From Glycine soja (taxonomy: Eukaryota; Streptophyta; Magnoliopsida; Fabales; Fabaceae), in contig NC_041018.1 of the NCBI RefSeq assembly GCF_004193775.1, positions 41,644,677 through 41,708,676 of the forward strand: a DNA stretch of 64,000 nucleotides. Reading direction: 5' to 3'. The notes beneath the pieces were generated by a model. The model worked only from the letters and a program-made list of their open reading frames with translations. It did no database searches and had not been told where the DNA came from. A program made the position numbers and the translations under genes. How positions within the stretch are numbered: the first letter of the stretch is position 1; every line of letters begins with the position of its first letter. Of this stretch, positions 60,126-64,000 are shown piece after piece.

Positions 60126-61059
60126 TCCATATATTGTATGAGGTGTAGGTTTCATAGGTGGTGCCTGAGCTCAAGTCTCTTTGTCAAACTCTAACAATAG
60201 GTAGTTATCTTGGTATGATTGCATACTTATGTTTGAAGGTTCAAAACACTTTTTTATAAATGTGATGCCAAAAAGGAGATAACGTTAACTTTGAGGGAAG
60301 TCTATAAATACTGGAACTTTTTCTTTTCAATTAGGTGATCTCATAAAACTACATATCAAATTAGGTTTTTTTGGAAAATTATTAATCTAATTTTAACTTA
60401 TCGATTGTAATTATAACCGATGGATAAATGATTTTTTTTATAACAGATAAATAAATGATTTTTTTATCAGTTATAATCACGGTTAATGTAGAAAGTCAAT
60501 TTTTTATGTCAATTATAATTTCAAGTATTGTCAAAAATTAAAATCATCAATTTTAATAAAATAGTTTTTGAAACCACTTGATTTAACATATAATTTTATA
60601 AAAACACCTAATTTGATAAAAATAAGTGCGACATAATAGAGCCGAGCAAGACACTACAAGAATGTGATTCGGAGACTAGTGTTTAGTGGCGTCTGGATCC
60701 TCTCCATTTTAAGGAGAACCGAACATCTCCATTTCCTGTTTTAAAAACAATGATGACAGGTGGATTGATTTTTTTAATGGGTGAAATTTAACATCACCTT
60801 ATTACTTTTTTTTGTGGGTTTTTCTGAAACTATATGGATTATTTTTTTTTCTATGCCGGAGATAAAAAAAAAATAGATTTATTAAGGCTAAAATCATAAT
60901 TAAATTCCTTAATTTTTTTTTATTTCATATAATTAGGACCTTAAAATGGAAGTGAAGATAAAATTTTGACACTTGATAAAGTAAAGTCAACCCTTAAACT
61001 AGCAAAGAGAACACCTTTCTCCTTACTCCTCGTCCGAACCTCTCACTACTTCTTCAGTC

Positions 61060-64000
61060 CTTTAATTCAACCCTCTCACCGACACCAACATCAACCTCTG
61101 TTCCTTCAATCCTACGATCACCATCAAGCGGCTCCACTTTACCCTCCTCCTCCCAATCCACCACGTTTACGGAGAGAGAGTGCTTGCCTACTATGGCGGG
61201 AAGGTGGAACCGTACGGGGCCATCGGTGGTGGTGGTGCTCCTCCCCCTGCGACGGCGACGAACAAGGTTGTTAAAGCGGTGCCGAAGGTGGACGCCGAGG
61301 GAGACGCGAAGAGCGGAGTGCAGAAGTTTCGGGTGAAGCTGTTGGCGGAAAGTGGTGGTCAAAGCATTATTGATGTTCTCTGTCAGGTATGTATGAAGTA
61401 TGAACATAGTAATAGCATTTATATTTTATTGTGCTGCTAGTTTTGGCTTAAATTGGACTTGCATGTTGGTTGACAGTAAATTAGTAGTAGTAATGCTCCT
61501 AATTAGATGAGTAATAATTAATAATCTTCCTAACACTTTATGGGAGAGGTCTTGCTTTTTATCAATGTACTGATTTATTGAATGATGGAAAGATTCAGTA
61601 CATCAGCATGAACAGCTTTAGTAATCGGATGAGGGAATTCCTCGATCCAGAACTGTTAACATTCTGACCCTCTCATCAGCAATTTGAAACCAGTGCAGCA
61701 GCCAATCTTTGAGAGAGTTAACATTCTGATTCAGCCTTATGGGAAAGGTCTTGTTAAAATGGAAATGATAATTATAAAATGTAGAATTCAAAATTTTTTT
61801 GATAAATTTATTTTTAATAAATTGGAGGATGTTGTAGTGTAGGAGGGTTAAAATTGTTTCCAGTTTTAAGATTTATCTTGAAAATATTTCCTATAACACA
61901 ATCAAACACATTTTCTCCATCATGTCCTATTTTTAATGAAGATGAAAATAGAAAATGAGGAAACCAAACCGGGGTCTTTATATATTTTTTGGTGTACAAC
62001 GAGGACAACAAGATTTGAATCTAGTTACTTGGCCATAATATATTCTCACTTGTTTTCTAGAGGGAGTATTATGGCTCGCAACAACTTTGGATTTAGTCAT
62101 ATGGAACATCATCCTCGGTTCTATACTGTATTAGGCTAGCCACTCTAAATGCCATGATTGACAATGTCTATTTAACAGTTTACTAGAAGAATATGAATAT
62201 GGCTTCTCATAAGTATTGGGAACAACTCTTGTTCTTCGAATTTTTTAGGGGTAGGGGCAGGTTATAACTTAGAAGTGGAAGGTTTATTCTAAATTTCTAA
62301 AGATTAAATCCAGACAATAATGTTCCTCTTTTTCCAATTGGTAAAAGTTAATCAAACAAACATGAAGCCATTACATTATGAAAAGAAAGAAGAAAAAAAT
62401 ATTGACATAGATGCAACAAGAGTAATTGCAGAATTTATTTAGAAGATAAAAGTTATTTGTTGAAACATAAACACACATGCAGAGGCACCCTTCAGAACTG
62501 AATATTGCAAACACACAAGGCAATACCAAACATAAATGACAAACATCCACTCCCGAAAGGTTTAGCTTCTAACAGGAAAATAATACTTCAACACACCTTT
62601 GGATATGGTAGTGTTTGGTAGAGTGGAATGGAAAGAAATGAAACCGAGAAAAATAATTTGAATTAAAATAGTGTGGGGGAGGTGTGGGACCCACACTAAT
62701 TTTTGAAATTTTACCTTCCTTTCCTTGCTACTTCCATTGCTCCAAACAGGGGGCAAAAGAGAGATAAGAAGAGAGAAGAAATAACTATATGTGTGTGTGC
62801 TTGACACTTTGATGGTTAGTAAGGATGATCAATTTTATTTTTCATTTATTGCTAAAAGCTTTCACCTGGGATAAAGCTTATGTTGTTGTTGTTGTATACG
62901 TGTATTACTATTGCATCCAGAGTCAGAATTCCATAGGTACGCAAGAACCTACCTTTTCTGGGAATCTCTATTCCGAAGGGATTTAGCATAATTTTTTATA
63001 TGCATTCATTAAACTATTTTCTGTTTTTCACTACCATGGTGGTTGATCTGAATTAGTGATTTTGTCAATGCTAATTCTTTCAGATCGGTTTGGATGGAAT
63101 TCGTATGTTGGATCCAAATACTAGTCGAACATTGAGAATATATCCACTTGAGAACATAACAAGATGTGATGTAAGCTTGTTTATTTACTTTGTGAAATTT
63201 TGAATAGATATTTTGAAATTAATTTGTAGTCAATCTCAATATAATGTTTTCTAATTGATTTATGGCTTTATGCATGAAATTCGATTCAATTACCTTTGCA
63301 TTTTGGTCGAAGAGCTCAGTGGATGTTGAGCCAGGACGAATAAGATTGCTGTCCAATAGATATACTACCAACACACTTTTGGATACAGTTAATGCTGCTA
63401 CCATACAGGTATACAGAGAAATTCATCTTTCCTGTATGCTAGTATATTTATTTTGCTGATGAATTAGATTATTAGACTGGGAATTTGTAAATATCTGCTG
63501 GACGACGCTGGTTTTGTTTCAAGTTACCAGGGGACAGGCTTTGATTTTAGTTACTTGCTTTGTGTAAATTATGATCAGTGTACATTCTAGGTCTTTTTTA
63601 TTTTTTATTTTTTACCCATGACATTTAGTATTACCATTTGATGATATTTGTTGTATTTGGTGCCACTTACCTGCCTCAACTTTTTCTCCCTAATTGGCCT
63701 CATCATTTGTTCTTTATCAAAAGGTTAAAGATTTCAAGCACCAACTCTGAAGATATGCGCTGCCTCTTTGTTTCCTTTTTTCTTTTTATAATGTATTTAC
63801 TGTGTTGTTTCTAACATCTACCCTAATACTCTATAAATTGCTGCTTTTTGCTTTGCATCAAAATATGACCTGTCCTTTGAATTAAAGCATAATGCAGGTT
63901 TAGGCCTGGGAATTATCAATGAACATGAGTTTGATTAAGATCCAAACAACTCTCTTGATAATTTTGATTATATGTAATTTTTAAAAAATATCATGTCGAA
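61060..64000 (+). pseudogene. FREE1: FREE1/FYVE1-like gene fragment, apparently broken, runs off window end
   Basis: FREE1 is a plant ESCRT component with a Pro-rich N-terminus, a conserved middle and a FYVE domain. Here 61060-61160 gives a Pro-rich remnant (SYDHHQAAPLYPPPPNPP) in one frame, while the conserved part GERVLAYYGGKVEPYG onward is in another, implying a deletion and frameshift. Exon ending 61386: KFRVKLLAESGGQSIIDVLC. Exon 63084-63170: IGLDGIRMLDPNTSRTLRIY then PLENITRCD. Exon 63277-63408: KFDSITFAFWSKSSVDVEP to NAATIQ. The last one is preceded by GCATG and not by AG, so its acceptor is lost; the nearest upstream AG sites lead to stops. The FYVE part would lie beyond 64000. Only about 70 residues precede the first donor in the conserved frame, against roughly 300 in FREE1. 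A functional short gene is less likely. Confidence 0.75.
62605..62755. repeat. MITE-like element in the FREE1-like intron
   Basis: The left end GTGTTTGGTAGAGTGGAATG and the complement of the right end (CTGTTTGGAGCAATGGAAG) form imperfect terminal inverted repeats. Length is about 145 bp. It lies in the 1.7-kb intron 61387-63083. Confidence 0.5.

Larger units (their letters stand above)
56850..61059. other. AT-rich spacer with transposon fragments
   Basis: No intact gene. A 28-bp tandem duplication (AAGTTTATAAGATTTGAAAG) is at 57413-57468. LTR-like and dispersed-repeat fragments at 58380-58990 and 59610-60125 are listed separately. The rest is low-complexity AT-rich DNA with short frames unlike any family. 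Confidence 0.45.

Overview
The window is nuclear DNA from a dicot plant, most probably a legume close to soybean (Glycine). This is an inference from the closeness of the encoded proteins to dicot families, the very AT-rich spacers, short GT-AG introns, and Ty1/copia, MULE, LINE, SINE-like and MITE-like repeats. The organism cannot be proved without a search. Genes are intron-rich and widely spaced; there is no sign of bacterial or organellar DNA. Residue numbers and exon limits were worked out by hand from splice sites and family similarity. || Layout. 1-2018: 3' half of a Ty1/copia retrotransposon with open pol (reverse transcriptase and RNase H) and a 3' LTR. 4083-4436: small intronless GC-rich gene for a two-helix membrane protein. 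4437-12411: long AT-rich spacer with two tRNA-like SINE relics. 12412-about 18050 (minus): TFIIS N-terminal domain protein of 1071 aa with five DLN motifs and a 5'UTR intron. 19701-25062 (minus): 12-exon SYT2-like plant synaptotagmin, 538 aa. 25063-35887: TE-rich spacer holding a decayed MULE transposase, a 21-base G run and a tandem duplication. 35888-41013 (plus): 10-exon ABCB (MDR/PGP) transporter, 1250 aa, closest to ABCB13/14. About 41880-43009: truncated retrotransposon with an LTR. 44641-52971 (minus): 22-exon VPS35 retromer subunit, 798 aa. 53942-56571 (minus): three-exon Lys-rich protein starting MSRCFPFPPPGY, with six copies of a 45-residue repeat and a 90-nt in-frame intron. 61060 to the window end (plus): FREE1-like (FYVE1) locus that looks broken. 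|| How the genes relate. SYT2 (ER-plasma membrane contacts and trafficking), VPS35 (retromer) and FREE1 (ESCRT) all act in endomembrane traffic, but the clustering is better explained by ancestral gene order. From memory, Arabidopsis has SYT2, the Lys-rich protein and FREE1 close together on chromosome 1 (At1g20080 to At1g20110) and VPS35B next to a second Lys-rich copy (At1g75850/At1g75860). The window would then be a colinear block expanded by transposons and the ABCB gene, with the FREE1 copy decaying. || I found no clearly new biological system. The best leads are the broken FREE1 locus, the recently amplified repeat and frame-neutral intron of the Lys-rich gene, and the start-stop uORF and DLN motifs of the TFIIS-domain gene.
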